DNA of 64,000 bases from Tidjanibacter sp. (GTDB taxonomy: Bacteria > Bacteroidota > Bacteroidia > Bacteroidales > Rikenellaceae). Below are positions 9,689-20,656 of the stretch, one piece after another. A program made the translations under genes and the position numbers. Positions within the stretch are counted from its first letter, which is position 1, and every line of letters begins with the position of its first letter. The notes under the pieces were generated by a model. That model ran no database searches, had not been told where the DNA came from, and worked only from the letters and a program-made list of their open reading frames with translations. The stretch spans positions 1 through 64,000 of the forward strand of contig JAFVSJ010000004.1 in assembly GCA_017503805.1 (NCBI GenBank), read 5' to 3'.

Positions 9689-9761
9689 TTTTGGACGTGT
9701 CAAAAAGCGTATACCCAAAGAGGCATTGAGGCAAAAAAGGGGGTGAAAGGGGAGTTATGAG

Positions 9762-9792
9762 TTTGTAAAAGTGAAAAAATGCGCTACCTTTG
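9762..9792 (+). promoter_or_regulatory. Promoter for tRNA-Ser
   Basis: TTTG at 9762-9765 and TACCTTTG at 9785-9792 with a 19-base spacer match the Bacteroidetes promoter exactly. The tRNA begins about 50 bases downstream. Confidence 0.75.
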
Positions 9793-9844
9793 TGGCGATT
9801 TTGCGGGGATGTAGTCAGCGATGTAGCCGACTGCTCCGATATTA

Positions 9845-9929
9845 GGAAAGATGGCAGAGTGGTCGAATGCGGCGGTCTTGAAAACCGTTGACCTTCACGG
9901 GTCCGGGGGTTCGAATCCCTCTCTTTCCG
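9845..9929 (+). tRNA. tRNA-Ser (anticodon UGA)
   Basis: An 85-base cloverleaf with a 7-bp acceptor stem (GGAAAGA with TCTTTCC), anticodon loop CTTGAAA giving anticodon TGA at 9879-9881, a long variable arm (class II, as expected for serine) and a T arm containing GGTTCGAATCC. CCA is not fully encoded: the discriminator G is followed by CAA. A promoter lies just upstream. Confidence 0.97.
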
Positions 9930-10074
9930 CAACAAGGCAGTAGATTGCCGAGGCTTCGATTCATCGAAGCCTTTTTTGTTTCAGCAAACTGAACCAAGCT
10001 TGCTTGTGAGAGGCTTGCGGAGACAAAAAACGGGCTCCATAAAAGGGGGCTTCGGCAATCTACTGCCTTGTTGC
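9929..10074. repeat. 23-bp perfect inverted repeat flanking a terminator, starting at the tRNA 3' end
   Basis: The 23 bases at 9929-9951, beginning at the tRNA discriminator base, recur as an exact reverse complement at 10052-10074, with 100 bases between. Inside the left part, GGCTTCGAT and ATCGAAGCC form a hairpin followed by six T (about 9952-9977), the likely tRNA terminator. The arms could pair in RNA, or mark an old insertion or excision event at the tRNA. Confidence 0.7.
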
Positions 10075-10300
10075 AGGGGCCCCGCGGCGAGCAAGAGGTG
10101 ATCACAAGCTGCCGTAGGCTGCGCAGTAATCCCCCACTCACCATCTGCAAGATGACTGCAAAAAAACTTTGCTCATTACGAGAACCAAGGGATCACAAGA
10201 GAGGCCTTGCCGAGCGCAGTAATCCCATAAACACTTGAAATTACTATAATAATTAATCCATCCATATCATCTACGTCGTGTGGTTATTTGGCACCCTATT
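10075..10300. other. Non-coding stretch before the CRISPR array, with a degenerate direct repeat
   Basis: No believable gene. A motif GATCACAAG...GCGCAGTAATCCC occurs twice (10100-10133 and 10191-10226) with differing middles. The last 80 bases are AT-rich and abut the first repeat, the position where a CRISPR leader could lie. Confidence 0.45.
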
Positions 10301-11264
10301 GTTGTGATTCGCTTTTGAATTTGTATCTTTGACATATCAAACACACCTGCGTATATATGCAAAGGTGTCACTATATGTTGTGATTCGCTTTTGAATTTGT
10401 ATCTTTGACATATCAAACACACCACTGCTCTGTAGCTTCAGCTACATTAGCTGGTTGTGATTCGCTTTTGAATTTGTATCTTTGACATATCAAACACACC
10501 TATCACGCTCAAGTTGCATCTTATCATTATGTTGTGATTCGCTTTTGAATTTGTATCTTTGACATATCAAACACACCAGTACAAGTATCACACCATAGTC
10601 ATCAATGTTGTGATTCGCTTTTGAATTTGTATCTTTGACATATCAAACACACCGGTGTAGCGTGAGTGGACACCTCGACGAGGGTTGTGATTCGCTTTTG
10701 AATTTGTATCTTTGACATATCAAACACACCCGCTTACGAATTGCCTGACGTGCTTCTTTGTTGTGATTCGCTTTTGAATTTGTATCTTTGACATATCAAA
10801 CACACCTCACCGGTTGCGGCGTTCTCATAGCTGTCAGTTGTGATTCGCTTTTGAATTTGTATCTTTGACATATCAAACACACCAAAGTTCGCAAGGAGTA
10901 TGCTGATCTGGTTGTGATTCGCTTTTGAATTTGTATCTTTGACATATCAAACACACCCCGTCAATCGAAATCCATTTGCCATCAATCGTTGTGATTCGCT
11001 TTTGAATTTGTATCTTTGACATATCAAACACACCCTTCAGGCGTGAGGGGCTGGGAGGGTACAAGTTGTGATTCGCTTTTGAATTTGTATCTTTGACATA
11101 TCAAACACACCTTAAAGTGGAGTTACCTCAGTATAGAAGGGTTGTGATTCGCTTTTGAATTTGTATCTTTGACATATCAAACACACCGAGGGGTTCAGAC
11201 CTCCACACACATAGCGCGTTGTGATTCGCTTTTGAATTTGTATCTTTGACATATCAAACACACC
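10301..11264 (+). CRISPR. Type II-C CRISPR array, 13 repeats and 12 spacers
   Basis: Thirteen identical 47-bp repeats begin GTTGTGATTCGCTTTTGAAT and end CATATCAAACACACC; starts are at 10301, 10377, 10454, 10531, 10607, 10684, 10760, 10837, 10911, 10988, 11065, 11141 and 11218. Spacers are 29-30 bases except spacer 8 (10884-10910), which is 27. None of the repeats is degenerate. Since the tracrRNA anti-repeat lies on the plus strand and pairs with the plus-strand repeat, crRNAs are read on plus, convergent with cas2. Repeat length and gene content (cas9-cas1-cas2, no csn2 or cas4) fit subtype II-C of Bacteroidetes. Confidence 0.98.
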
Positions 11265-11336
11265 ACAATCCGCATAATAAACTGTATTGTAGTGCTTTAC
11301 AAAGATATTCAGAAATTAAAAAACACGTGTTTGATT

Positions 11337-11370
11337 AAAGGATTTGCCTTCCCCACAAGGCAAATCCTTT
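11337..11370. terminator. Bidirectional terminator between array and cas2
   Basis: A perfect 14-bp stem (11337-11350 with 11357-11370) with a 6-base loop, A-rich on one side and T-rich on the other, separates the plus-strand array from the minus-strand cas operon. Confidence 0.85.
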
Positions 11371-11378
11371 TTCTATCA

Positions 11379-12642
<1,264 letters not shown>

Positions 12643-12646
<4 letters not shown>

Positions 12647-15600
12647 ACCTCTGTGATTTTACCGGTCACACTAATATGAACTTTATGGGGATTATTCTCT
12701 TTCAAGGATTTTAGACTGAGCCTTTTCATTTTTCCCATCTCTTTTGCGGCGGTTGAATTATCGTCTACAGATGTTTCTAAGTGATGCCTAAAATAGTAAT
12801 CACCTTTGGACATCTTTTGCACCCTATACAGATACTTGCTCAACAGAGAATAGTCATTGGTGCGCATTGCATCTTGGTAAAGCTCCTCGTCCATACCAAG
12901 AATGAACATCTCGTTCTGTTGCATCGAGAATTTGAATCGCCAAGTGGCAGATTCGGGAAGTTGCTTCTGGAAGGATTCGGGTATATCGTCGGTTATCCTA
13001 TCCCAAGTATCAGCAATATTTGTAATAATGTAGGGTATACCATACTTCTTGCGCTCAACAGCGTGCCAGAAGGTTACAATATGCTCCTGCCATTTACCTT
13101 TCTCATCCTCATATATCGCAACGTGGTGGTTATTACCAGGTTTAACAAAGGCAATAGCTTGGCCCTGTTCGTTGTGGCGAATAGGAACCACAGCACTTAA
13201 TCCCGTACGACAACGTACACTACGTATCTCTCGTCCCTGATGGTCAAGAACCGGTGTTGCGAAAGCCTTTTCGGGTTTGCCATCGAATTGCTCCAACCGC
13301 TTTCGCAGTATCTCACGGATGCGTTTGTCCACAACAGAATCAACATCTTTCAGAGCAATAGTTCCCACCTTATACTTGATAACATATTCATTCTTGTTTG
13401 TTTCGCTATCGGTTATACGACCATAAACATTCTCTTCGCTCAACTTTCCTCGGGGGACAATTATATCACTCTGAACAAGACGGCGCTTTCCACCTTTGTA
13501 AACATAGCGTTTACCCAGAGTGGCCACACGCTTGCCACTCTTGAATGACACTGCAATACCCTCCACTGCACGAGCCACTTCTGCAGTGGAGAAGTGAGGT
13601 TGCTGTTTGATGTATCGCTCTAAGCGGGTAAATCGTTGCTTGGTATCGGCCTCTTGTTCCTTGCTGGACATAGATCGGAAAGATACTTCTTTTAGGGAGT
13701 TGAGATTGTTGATTCGCTGGATGTATCCCTGCTTGGTACAAGCAATCGTAAGTGCATCAATGGCGTGGTGGCGGTGATCCATACGCTTTGTCCAATCTTT
13801 AATACGCTCGACAGACACATCCTTACCATCAACCTCTCGCTTTACTTCTTCGGTTAAACCCGCATCTTTGTACCGCTTAAAATTCAGGGAGTGCAACACC
13901 TCGTCCCACCCCCATAAGTGACGAATAAATTCGGTGATACTACCTGTTGTAGAGTATACATTGCGGCATACGGATTGTAGCAGTTCCTTGGCTTTCTTTG
14001 CTATATATTGACTTTCGCGTAGCTGCCTATCAATAAAATCGTCGGACAACTCGGAGCCTTTGGTGAGCAGATTGCGACGCTTGGTATTGGATATTTTCTT
14101 TTGCTCGGCCAAATTATTCACTCGCTCGATATAGGCGTTCAACTCACCGTCGCCTCGGCTCGCCATAAAATCATAACCTATGCGATTGTTCTTCTCTTTA
14201 TTGCAGTCGTGGCACGAGCAAACTTTGTTTGAGTAACTATCGTCAAAGCGCAACGAGCGAGGGATGATATGCTCTACCTCCACATCAAAACCCTGCAAGA
14301 ACTCTGTAACATTTACTTTTTTGCCACAATACATACAATGATGGTTTGACTCCTCCCACATCTTCCACTTCTGAATGCGGGAACGGGTAGGAGTAAGGTT
14401 ATACTCTCCTTGTATTCGCCTGGCAATGGTTTCATTGTCTCGCTGATTCTTACTAATTGCCTTGGTTGTCTTATCCCTCTCCTCTCGGCTTTGTTTGAGT
14501 TCACGGGCCAATTCCACCCTAATTTCGTCAAAACGACCATATTCATCCATAAGGGCATTTACCAAGTTGACAAGTTGATTGAGAATCTTCTCTACAACCG
14601 GTTGGCGTAGCTCGCCCTTTCGGAGGGAAAGCAATCGTTCGGCAAGTTCACGAGACTCATTCTGCTCTTTGGTGAGAGTAGTATCATCATACCCCGCCGA
14701 TAGTTTGGCATCGTAATACTGCATACCCTCCTGCAGGTAGGGCAATATCTTACGTATCGCACGAGATGATTTGTTGCCATATCCTGCCTTGACAAAATCA
14801 ATCCGACACAAAGAGTCAATTACTCCATCATCTTCTATCCCAAATCTATGGCGGAGCACATTTTTAAGTTCTTCGATATTGGAAATGGAGTAGAGAGCGT
14901 GCCACAACTGAAAGAGCGGCTGCTGTTCGTATGAAGCATCTATAACTTTGGTAATCTCTCCTGTCTCTGTATCTACGATTCCGTCACTCTGCTTCAACTC
15001 AAACTCAAGCAACCTTTGGGCGACATCACAGCCCCCAAGAGCTTTCGCGATGGCGCAATATGTGGTATTGCCTTGCATTCCCGTCCCTACCGACTTACCA
15101 AATTGCCACTCGTTGGTTTTAATGCCGAGTATCTGCTTGAGGTTTGTGGCAGTGAGTTTTTCGTTTATGTTGAGAAAATTGAATATTTCACGCTTCTGCT
15201 CAAGAGTGATGTGCAGAGTGTCGTTGAACTTATTCTTAACGTTAAGGTTGTTGATATTCTCCCAAATCTTACATACTTGGAACAAGGGCGAACTACGAGG
15301 GGCGACCCGAGGACCGCAGTTATAAATGCGGCCATCCCTTTGAACATCGTGACGCTCCAATTCACACTTTGCAACAAGATGTTTGCACGATTTTAGAGGA
15401 CGTTGATGAAATATGACATTGTCACGCAAGTGAGCAATCACGTCACTAGTAAGGATATCGGGGTAGAACTGCTCTTGGCACTGCATAATCGCATCATATT
15501 CTTCCAAATAGGCATCACGGGGATAGACCCTATCTTTACATCGGAACGAAGGATCCTCCACTAACTCATTGTACAAAAACTGTCCGACTGTCAATCCTTT

Positions 15601-16113
15601 CTCGCGCAGCTCTTTATGACGAGATACAACCGCCTCCACATACGCGCCAAGTTTCTTATCTCCATAGTCGGATTTTGCCGTACGATAACCTCGCTTTTGA
15701 TTGATATGACACAACACCCTGCCAAGTTCCAAGAGGGAAACCTGCTCAGACACAGATCTTGCACGCACCCCCCAGAGTTCGAGAGTGCTTAATCTCAATG
15801 TCATACCGTTGTACATTCCCAATTCGGTCAACTTTTTCAAAAGAGTTGTTCTTCTCAACTGATACCTATCATATCCCTTACGTTGGGTACGTCGAGTCGT
15901 CCTCTCTGTATTTTTGGTTATGGCTTGTCCTTTAGAGAATTGTGTACTTTCATCGACATTTAATGGGATGATACGACTACCTATTGCGACAATCCTATCA
16001 TCTTGTGCAACATCTGCCACATCAGAAACTATCTCTTTGCTATTCTCCTCCACGATAGCCCAACCAATGCTGGATGAACCTAAATCTAAACCAAGTACAC
16101 GTCTCATAATCAT
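12643..16113 (-). CDS. cas9: CRISPR RNA-guided endonuclease Cas9, type II-C
   Basis: Dual-RNA-guided DNA endonuclease of 1156 residues. RuvC-I has GLDLGSSSIGWAI with Asp10; an Arg-rich bridge helix follows (RTTRRTQRKGYDRYQLRR, about 71-88); RuvC-II has IRVELARELK with Glu534. The HNH domain has CMYC (593, 596), VEVEHIIPRS with His615, and CHDCNKEKNNR; its two CxxC pairs could bind zinc. RuvC-III has DHRHHAIDALTIA with His783 and Asp786. All catalytic residues are present, so both strands should be cut. No csn2 or cas4 accompanies it, supporting II-C. A second in-frame ATG at 16107 could be the true start. The -7 box TACCTTTG lies just upstream. Confidence 0.97.
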
Positions 16114-16132
16114 AGATTATTTTGTATTTTCA

Positions 16133-16140
16133 CAAAGGTA
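16133..16140 (-). promoter_or_regulatory. -7 box for the cas operon
   Basis: On the minus strand TACCTTTG matches TAnnTTTG; the predicted start would be only about 15 bases before the cas9 ATG. It lies back to back with the tracrRNA promoter. Confidence 0.6.
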
Positions 16141-16149
16141 ATGAATAAA

Positions 16150-16181
16150 TTTGCAAAAATACTTATTGTATATTACCTTTG
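16150..16181 (+). promoter_or_regulatory. tracrRNA promoter
   Basis: TTTG at 16150-16153, a 20-base spacer, then TACCTTTG at 16174-16181 form a consensus Bacteroidetes promoter reading into the anti-repeat. Confidence 0.75.
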
Positions 16182-16183
16182 CG

Positions 16184-16263
16184 GTACAAATTCAAAAGCA
16201 AATCACAATAAGGATTTTTTCCGTTGTGAAAACATTTAAGGCGGGGCAACTCGCCTTTTTTTT
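16184..16263 (+). ncRNA. tracrRNA
   Basis: The 24 bases at 16185-16208 are the reverse complement of repeat positions 2-25 with one mismatch (an A in place of G), giving a near-complete anti-repeat. After a short stem-forming middle, a terminator hairpin (AAGGCG with CGCCTT, about 16238-16257) followed by a run of T closes the RNA, for a length of roughly 80 bases. It is transcribed divergently from cas9, and its promoter starts it just before or within the anti-repeat. Confidence 0.9.
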
Positions 16264-16332
16264 ATTTTTTAGCATCTAAAATAACGCCCTATTACGCTGA
16301 TACCAATCACTTAAGACGCCATTGAAATGCGT

Positions 16333-16369
16333 AAAAAAAGAGCCAGGTACATATTTCTACGCCTGACCC
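16333..16369 (-). terminator. Terminator of the T6SS operon
   Basis: On the minus strand an 8-bp stem with two G-U pairs (GGGTCAGG with CCTGGCTC) is followed by seven T. It lies 64 bases beyond the last gene of the long operon. Confidence 0.65.
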
Positions 16370-16432
16370 TCCTTTTACCAATGTGTTTCTATGGTCTACT
16401 AAATGCAACCATCACAATAGAGGCCTATGTGT

Positions 16433-17128
16433 TTATATCTTTTTCCAAGGGTTAATAATTAATCCTCCAAAATTGCCTATTCCGTAACGTTCATCAACTC
16501 TTTTCGGTTGTATTTTGGGAGCTATTCGATTTGCTCTCACACTGCGCCGACTCTGAACACCAACATTGTCAAATATACTATTCGGTAATATAGACTGCAT
16601 ATTAACTCTAGAGCTATTTGCAACACCACTTTGAGACACTTTTGCCGAGGATGACATCTTGTTGAAAGCGGTTTTGAGCTCAGGATTTTTATTGACCATC
16701 TTATTGAAATTGCTCATAAACTTTCCCGATAGTTCACCCGTAACGACAACCATCTTACCGTTTACTTTGAATGGGAATACACAACCGGCAAGTTCAGCCA
16801 GTCCGCCAGCTATATTATTTGTCGAAAATAGTACAATAGCGCGAGCTAATGAAACAATAATACCAACCGGACCGGGGACAAACGTGAGCACCTCGGATAT
16901 CCCCCACGATAATGCTTGGGCACTACGAGCAAAAGACCTTGCAACTCCTTGTATTTCGTGCATACTGGCACCATACTTGAGCATAGGACACAACTCCCCA
17001 TCCAATATTCTAACAAGGTTATCCCATTCACGAAGCAACTCTTTGGGAAGCAGCAGTCCTCCCAATTCCTTCCCTCCGTTTTTTAGTAACACAACAATGT
17101 CGGAAATATCTATTTTGGGAAGTATCAT
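16433..17128 (-). CDS. Hypothetical protein, last gene of the T6SS operon
   Basis: A 231-residue protein I do not recognise. The first 70 residues are helical and charged (KELGGLLLPKELLREWDNL), a hydrophobic stretch lies near 83-97 (VPGPVGIIVSLARAIVLF), a second weakly hydrophobic patch contains IAGGLAELAGCVFPF, and the tail of about 70 residues is basic and Ser/Asn-rich. There is no signal peptide. Its ATG overlaps the tssF stop by four bases, so it is co-translated with the baseplate genes. It could be an effector with a membrane-inserting segment, or an accessory factor; neither can be chosen from sequence alone. Confidence 0.65.
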   Translation of the reverse strand: MILPKIDISDIVVLLKNGGKELGGLLLPKELLREWDNLVRILDGELCPMLKYGASMHEIQGVARSFARSAQALSWGISEVLTFVPGPVGIIVSLARAIVLFSTNNIAGGLAELAGCVFPFKVNGKMVVVTGELSGKFMSNFNKMVNKNPELKTAFNKMSSSAKVSQSGVANSSRVNMQSILPNSIFDNVGVQSRRSVRANRIAPKIQPKRVDERYGIGNFGGLIINPWKKI

Positions 17129-18915
17129 TGATCTTTATTGACAAGTTTAATTACCAAAGGTAACGATATGCAAGATTTATTGAGGATTTGTTGATGCATA
17201 CGTTGAGCAAAAGAGTCTCTAACAGCTTTTTCGTAATTCTTGGCATCCTTGAATTCCAAATAGATATACAATCCTCTCAACAGACTATTATCACCACCGG
17301 TACCCTCGATTTTGAGTTTAATTGTAATTCTCCTGTACTCTTCTTTTCCAAACTCAGTAATAATCTCCTTTCTCAAGAACCCGTCTATATCTTTCTTGGT
17401 GTACAACCTATCGTTGGTCAGTGAATAGTAACGCAAGAATTCATACCTTTCATCTCGCCCCACTTTATCGGAGCCCCCCGTACCAGGGAATACGAAACGA
17501 AGTTCCCTCTCCAAGAGTGGCGATTTTTTATTTTCAACAAGTTCACCTACTTTGGGAGAATTTCCAAGTCTTCCCAGAGTCGTAGCATAGGAGACACGAG
17601 TGGATGAACTTTGAGGGTATTGATTCATATTCTTCATCACATACACTCCACTATCATAATTATGCTTGGAAGTGTAATTACCCACTCCTTTACCGATGCG
17701 ATTAACAAGATCTCTCAGTTGCTTTATGGTATCTCCATCTTTAATCCCGTTATAGTCTATAAACGCATAGTAATCGTCGATGAAATGATGGTAGAGACTT
17801 CTTACTTCTCGAAACAAATCACCATTATTATAGCTTGCCACATCAAAATCCCTCACAATTATCTCATCTGTAGACATACTAAAACCTTGTTTGTGCGCAG
17901 CTGTAGAGGTCTCTACTACTTGCAGGAAAAACGAGCCATCATTGCGTTGTAGTTTTGCTATTGGAGATGACTGCGTAAGAGTAATGCTGTCGACCTCTAC
18001 GTTTACTATCGGCAGCATATTAATCTTGATCCTACAATTATCTGGCACAACATACCCTTCCGGAAAATCCATTCGTAACCATATCGAACTGCCACTAAAA
18101 CGATCTAACATCTCGCTCTCAAGCCAATTCTGAAATTGCCTTGGGTATGCCTTGGGCTTAAAGATATCTCTATCTACCGATGGATCTGTAATGTATAACA
18201 TTAAACTATCGCCCATATTAAGCAATACTTCTTGCCAATGTTTCATAATAGAGAAAAAGATATTTGATGATTGTTGCGCATCAAAGGGCTCCAAAACATC
18301 TATCTCCTCAACCCTATTCATATCTGCAAATTCGAGCTCATGCCCATTAGTACCCACATATATATGCTCTGGAACAACTCCACCAGTACCTTCTATCATC
18401 ATAGAAAGACCCCTAAGACTCTGTACCTCGGAAGGACAATCTATTCCTATCCAGAGACTGTTGGCATCTCCCATCATTATATTCACATCGCCAGTAGCGC
18501 TTCGGAATAGATTTTTATTCAGAGTGCATATCTCATTGTAGGGCAAGATAAAGGTCCTAAAGAGAGGTAGAAAATTTAATGTATGCTTTCCATCCCTTAT
18601 CTTATAAGTAAAATTAACACCTTCACCTATTGTTACTGCCTCGGCCTCCCTTTTGGCTCTCAATTTAGCCTCTACAATTGCCAACGCAGGCATTGCCTCT
18701 ACATTCTGTCGAGGGATATAATACTCACAAAAACGCTCGGTCAGTCTATCACCCAGACTCAATACATAATCCTCTATTTTGCGACTCTCTTGAGCAACCG
18801 CCACCAACATCATTTTAGCAATAGGATCCATCTGATCGACACTATTTGCTCCACCAAGTTCTTGCTCAAAACTATCAAGCAAATCTTTGACTCGTTTATC
18901 CAACTCAAAGTCCAT
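17125..18915 (-). CDS. tssF: T6SS baseplate subunit TssF
   Basis: Large baseplate wedge protein (596 residues) that would combine with TssG, TssK and TssE around the VgrG hub. The N-terminal block DPIAKMMLVAVAQESRKIEDYVLSL, then LTERFCEYYIPRQNVEAMPALAIVEAKL, is the usual TssF opening, where the chain enters the wedge and reaches a Pro-Ala-x-x-Ile/Val strand. The rest is beta-rich (LFRTFILPYNEIC; SIWLRMDFPEGYVVPDNCRIKINMLPIVNVE) as in the family. It lies five bases downstream of tssE and overlaps the next gene by four. Assignment rests on motif and neighbours; divergence from proteobacterial TssF is high. Confidence 0.78.
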   Translation of the reverse strand: MDFELDKRVKDLLDSFEQELGGANSVDQMDPIAKMMLVAVAQESRKIEDYVLSLGDRLTERFCEYYIPRQNVEAMPALAIVEAKLRAKREAEAVTIGEGVNFTYKIRDGKHTLNFLPLFRTFILPYNEICTLNKNLFRSATGDVNIMMGDANSLWIGIDCPSEVQSLRGLSMMIEGTGGVVPEHIYVGTNGHELEFADMNRVEEIDVLEPFDAQQSSNIFFSIMKHWQEVLLNMGDSLMLYITDPSVDRDIFKPKAYPRQFQNWLESEMLDRFSGSSIWLRMDFPEGYVVPDNCRIKINMLPIVNVEVDSITLTQSSPIAKLQRNDGSFFLQVVETSTAAHKQGFSMSTDEIIVRDFDVASYNNGDLFREVRSLYHHFIDDYYAFIDYNGIKDGDTIKQLRDLVNRIGKGVGNYTSKHNYDSGVYVMKNMNQYPQSSSTRVSYATTLGRLGNSPKVGELVENKKSPLLERELRFVFPGTGGSDKVGRDERYEFLRYYSLTNDRLYTKKDIDGFLRKEIITEFGKEEYRRITIKLKIEGTGGDNSLLRGLYIYLEFKDAKNYEKAVRDSFAQRMHQQILNKSCISLPLVIKLVNKDQ

Positions 18916-18920
18916 ACTAT

Positions 18921-19427
18921 CTATCGTCTTTGGTATTTCACAGTAGGCTCCATAAGAAATGAAACTTTCTTCTCATACGGTTTAAGGGTGCCGAGCCCAT
19001 CCTCCAGAACACCCATAACTCTAACTATCACCTCATACTTTGAATATGCTTTCTTGCCCAAATCGAGTTTCTCGTTATCGGCATATTTCAGTGAAATAGA
19101 CACATCCACATTTTTCAAACACGGTCCATAAGTCCTAAGGCTACGTCTAATGCTGCTTTCACACTCCAACTTTGTACTATCGGTGTGCAAACCCATAATC
19201 CCCACACTCTGATATCCATTATTGAAACTATACGAATGAACATTTGAATACTCATAATTCCAATACTCAAAACCAAAGTCTGGATCTGCAGATAAGCTAC
19301 CGCGAGGTGTGTATACAATTAATTCGACCAAATTGTCAAGCATTTTGATACGATCGTCCAACTCCCGCTTAATGGTCAGCGGAAGTCCTTCGGACTCAAC
19401 AAATTCTATTGGAGACTTAATGTACAC
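18921..19427 (-). CDS. tssE: T6SS baseplate subunit TssE (gp25-like)
   Basis: A 168-residue gp25/TssE-type protein that would start sheath assembly on the baseplate. The helix RIKMLDNLVELIVYTPRGSLSADPDFGFEYWNYEY is the family hallmark: a helix, a conserved turn where rounds of gp25 carry NTRxG, and an acidic-aromatic PDFG segment. A second half SSIRRSLRTYGPCLKNVDVSISL continues the fold. A GTG start is used because no nearby ATG keeps the helix. It lies between tssK and tssF with gaps of only a few bases, a baseplate sub-block. Confidence 0.8.
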   Translation of the reverse strand: MYIKSPIEFVESEGLPLTIKRELDDRIKMLDNLVELIVYTPRGSLSADPDFGFEYWNYEYSNVHSYSFNNGYQSVGIMGLHTDSTKLECESSIRRSLRTYGPCLKNVDVSISLKYADNEKLDLGKKAYSKYEVIVRVMGVLEDGLGTLKPYEKKVSFLMEPTVKYQRR

Positions 19428-19433
19428 GACAAA

Positions 19434-20651
19434 TTAAATTTCTATCCAATGTTTAACATCCTTCTGGAGTTTTATTTGGTATGTATTGGCGGCGCTTTCT
19501 GCCCCATCCTTAAAAGACTTCACTTTGAGAGTAACTATTTTATCTCTTTCTTCTTTACCCCTTCCACCGATAAAGCCGCTCGCAAATACTGCCACATCTC
19601 CCTTCTCGGAATTCATAGTCGGTTCGCTACCATCTATTGTAAAATGGACTATTGAGCCAGCACAATTATTTATGATAGGTACCCTTACTTTGCTATTGGT
19701 ACACTTTTTTACAAAATGTGACTCATCTACAGTCGGAGCTGGTATCTGAAATACCTCCTTGACGACATCTTGTATTGTCATCAATTTCTCTACGATTATG
19801 TTTGCTAACGCAACACCTTCTTTTATCCTCGGATACATATCTTTGATTGTTACAGGAGCTTCTATGTAACGCCTATATACATCTTCATCCGTTAGATTCA
19901 GATTATCCTCTAATGTACACCCACAAACAAAAGCGGCCACATATTTCTGAATATTCTCCAATAACAACTCCGGAGTCATCATTTTCTCCTGTTTGTCCAT
20001 ACTTATACGTAGGCACTCTATAGTAGGCCACCACACACTCAATGCAACTTTATAATTGTAATTGCAAATCGAGTTCAATCGCTGTGAGCTTTGCTTTACA
20101 ATCTGATTAAACTGACCATATAAAGACTCGTATGCAAAATGAGATGATACCAAGAGACAAGGTGGAACAAAAGAATCATCTATATGCCAACTAATGTCGT
20201 AAACTATACGAGCAATAGGGAAGGAATTATCATCTATTGAATTACCCTCGGGCACCAATGAAAAGTTATATATTGGTTCACAATACCCTTGCAATGTTTC
20301 TTTCCACTCTTTAGTAATGGTTATAACAAGAATCTGATTCTGGGGTTCTCCATCGTTGGGAAGAGCCACCCTATTATTAAGCAAATAACCCGTATAGTTA
20401 GTGGCATATTCTATATCAATAAGACCACCATTCCGAGTTACCGCTTTGCAAGAAAGTGATTCCACATCCAATGTCCCTTTATTAAAGTTGACAGATATGT
20501 GGAATCTATCATTGGATGACAACAAACCAAGCCTGCCGTTGGTTGCCATAGAATATGCTTGTGCAAGAGATTCAAGAGTGCACACATCCGACGCTTTCAT
20601 AATTTCGTCGGTCAGCCTCATACCTTTTTTCCAAAAGATTCTCTTTGTCAT
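19434..20651 (-). CDS. tssK: T6SS TssK-like baseplate protein with a C-terminal beta-hexosaminidase-type beta domain
   Basis: TssK links the baseplate to the membrane complex and resembles phage receptor-binding proteins. The first residues KRIFWKKGMRLTDEIMKASD match the TssK opening (I-x-W-x-x-G-M-x-L). The middle holds a helical block (LGVALANIIVEKLMTIQDVV-like, about 265-285). Residues near 305-395 form an extra beta domain: VHFTIDGSEPTMNSEKGD matches the chitobiase/beta-hexosaminidase C-terminal motif. I know this fusion is unusual for TssK. The gene is 405 residues, starts six bases after tssG, and ends seven bases before tssE. Confidence 0.72.
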   Translation of the reverse strand: MTKRIFWKKGMRLTDEIMKASDVCTLESLAQAYSMATNGRLGLLSSNDRFHISVNFNKGTLDVESLSCKAVTRNGGLIDIEYATNYTGYLLNNRVALPNDGEPQNQILVITITKEWKETLQGYCEPIYNFSLVPEGNSIDDNSFPIARIVYDISWHIDDSFVPPCLLVSSHFAYESLYGQFNQIVKQSSQRLNSICNYNYKVALSVWWPTIECLRISMDKQEKMMTPELLLENIQKYVAAFVCGCTLEDNLNLTDEDVYRRYIEAPVTIKDMYPRIKEGVALANIIVEKLMTIQDVVKEVFQIPAPTVDESHFVKKCTNSKVRVPIINNCAGSIVHFTIDGSEPTMNSEKGDVAVFASGFIGGRGKEERDKIVTLKVKSFKDGAESAANTYQIKLQKDVKHWIEI

Positions 20652-20656
20652 ATATG

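Noticed and set aside
9651..10150. Minus-strand reading frames over the tRNA (proteins containing RDSNPRTREGQRF-like text)
   Set aside because: They are translations of the tRNA-Ser gene and flanking repeat; this is a well-known artefact.
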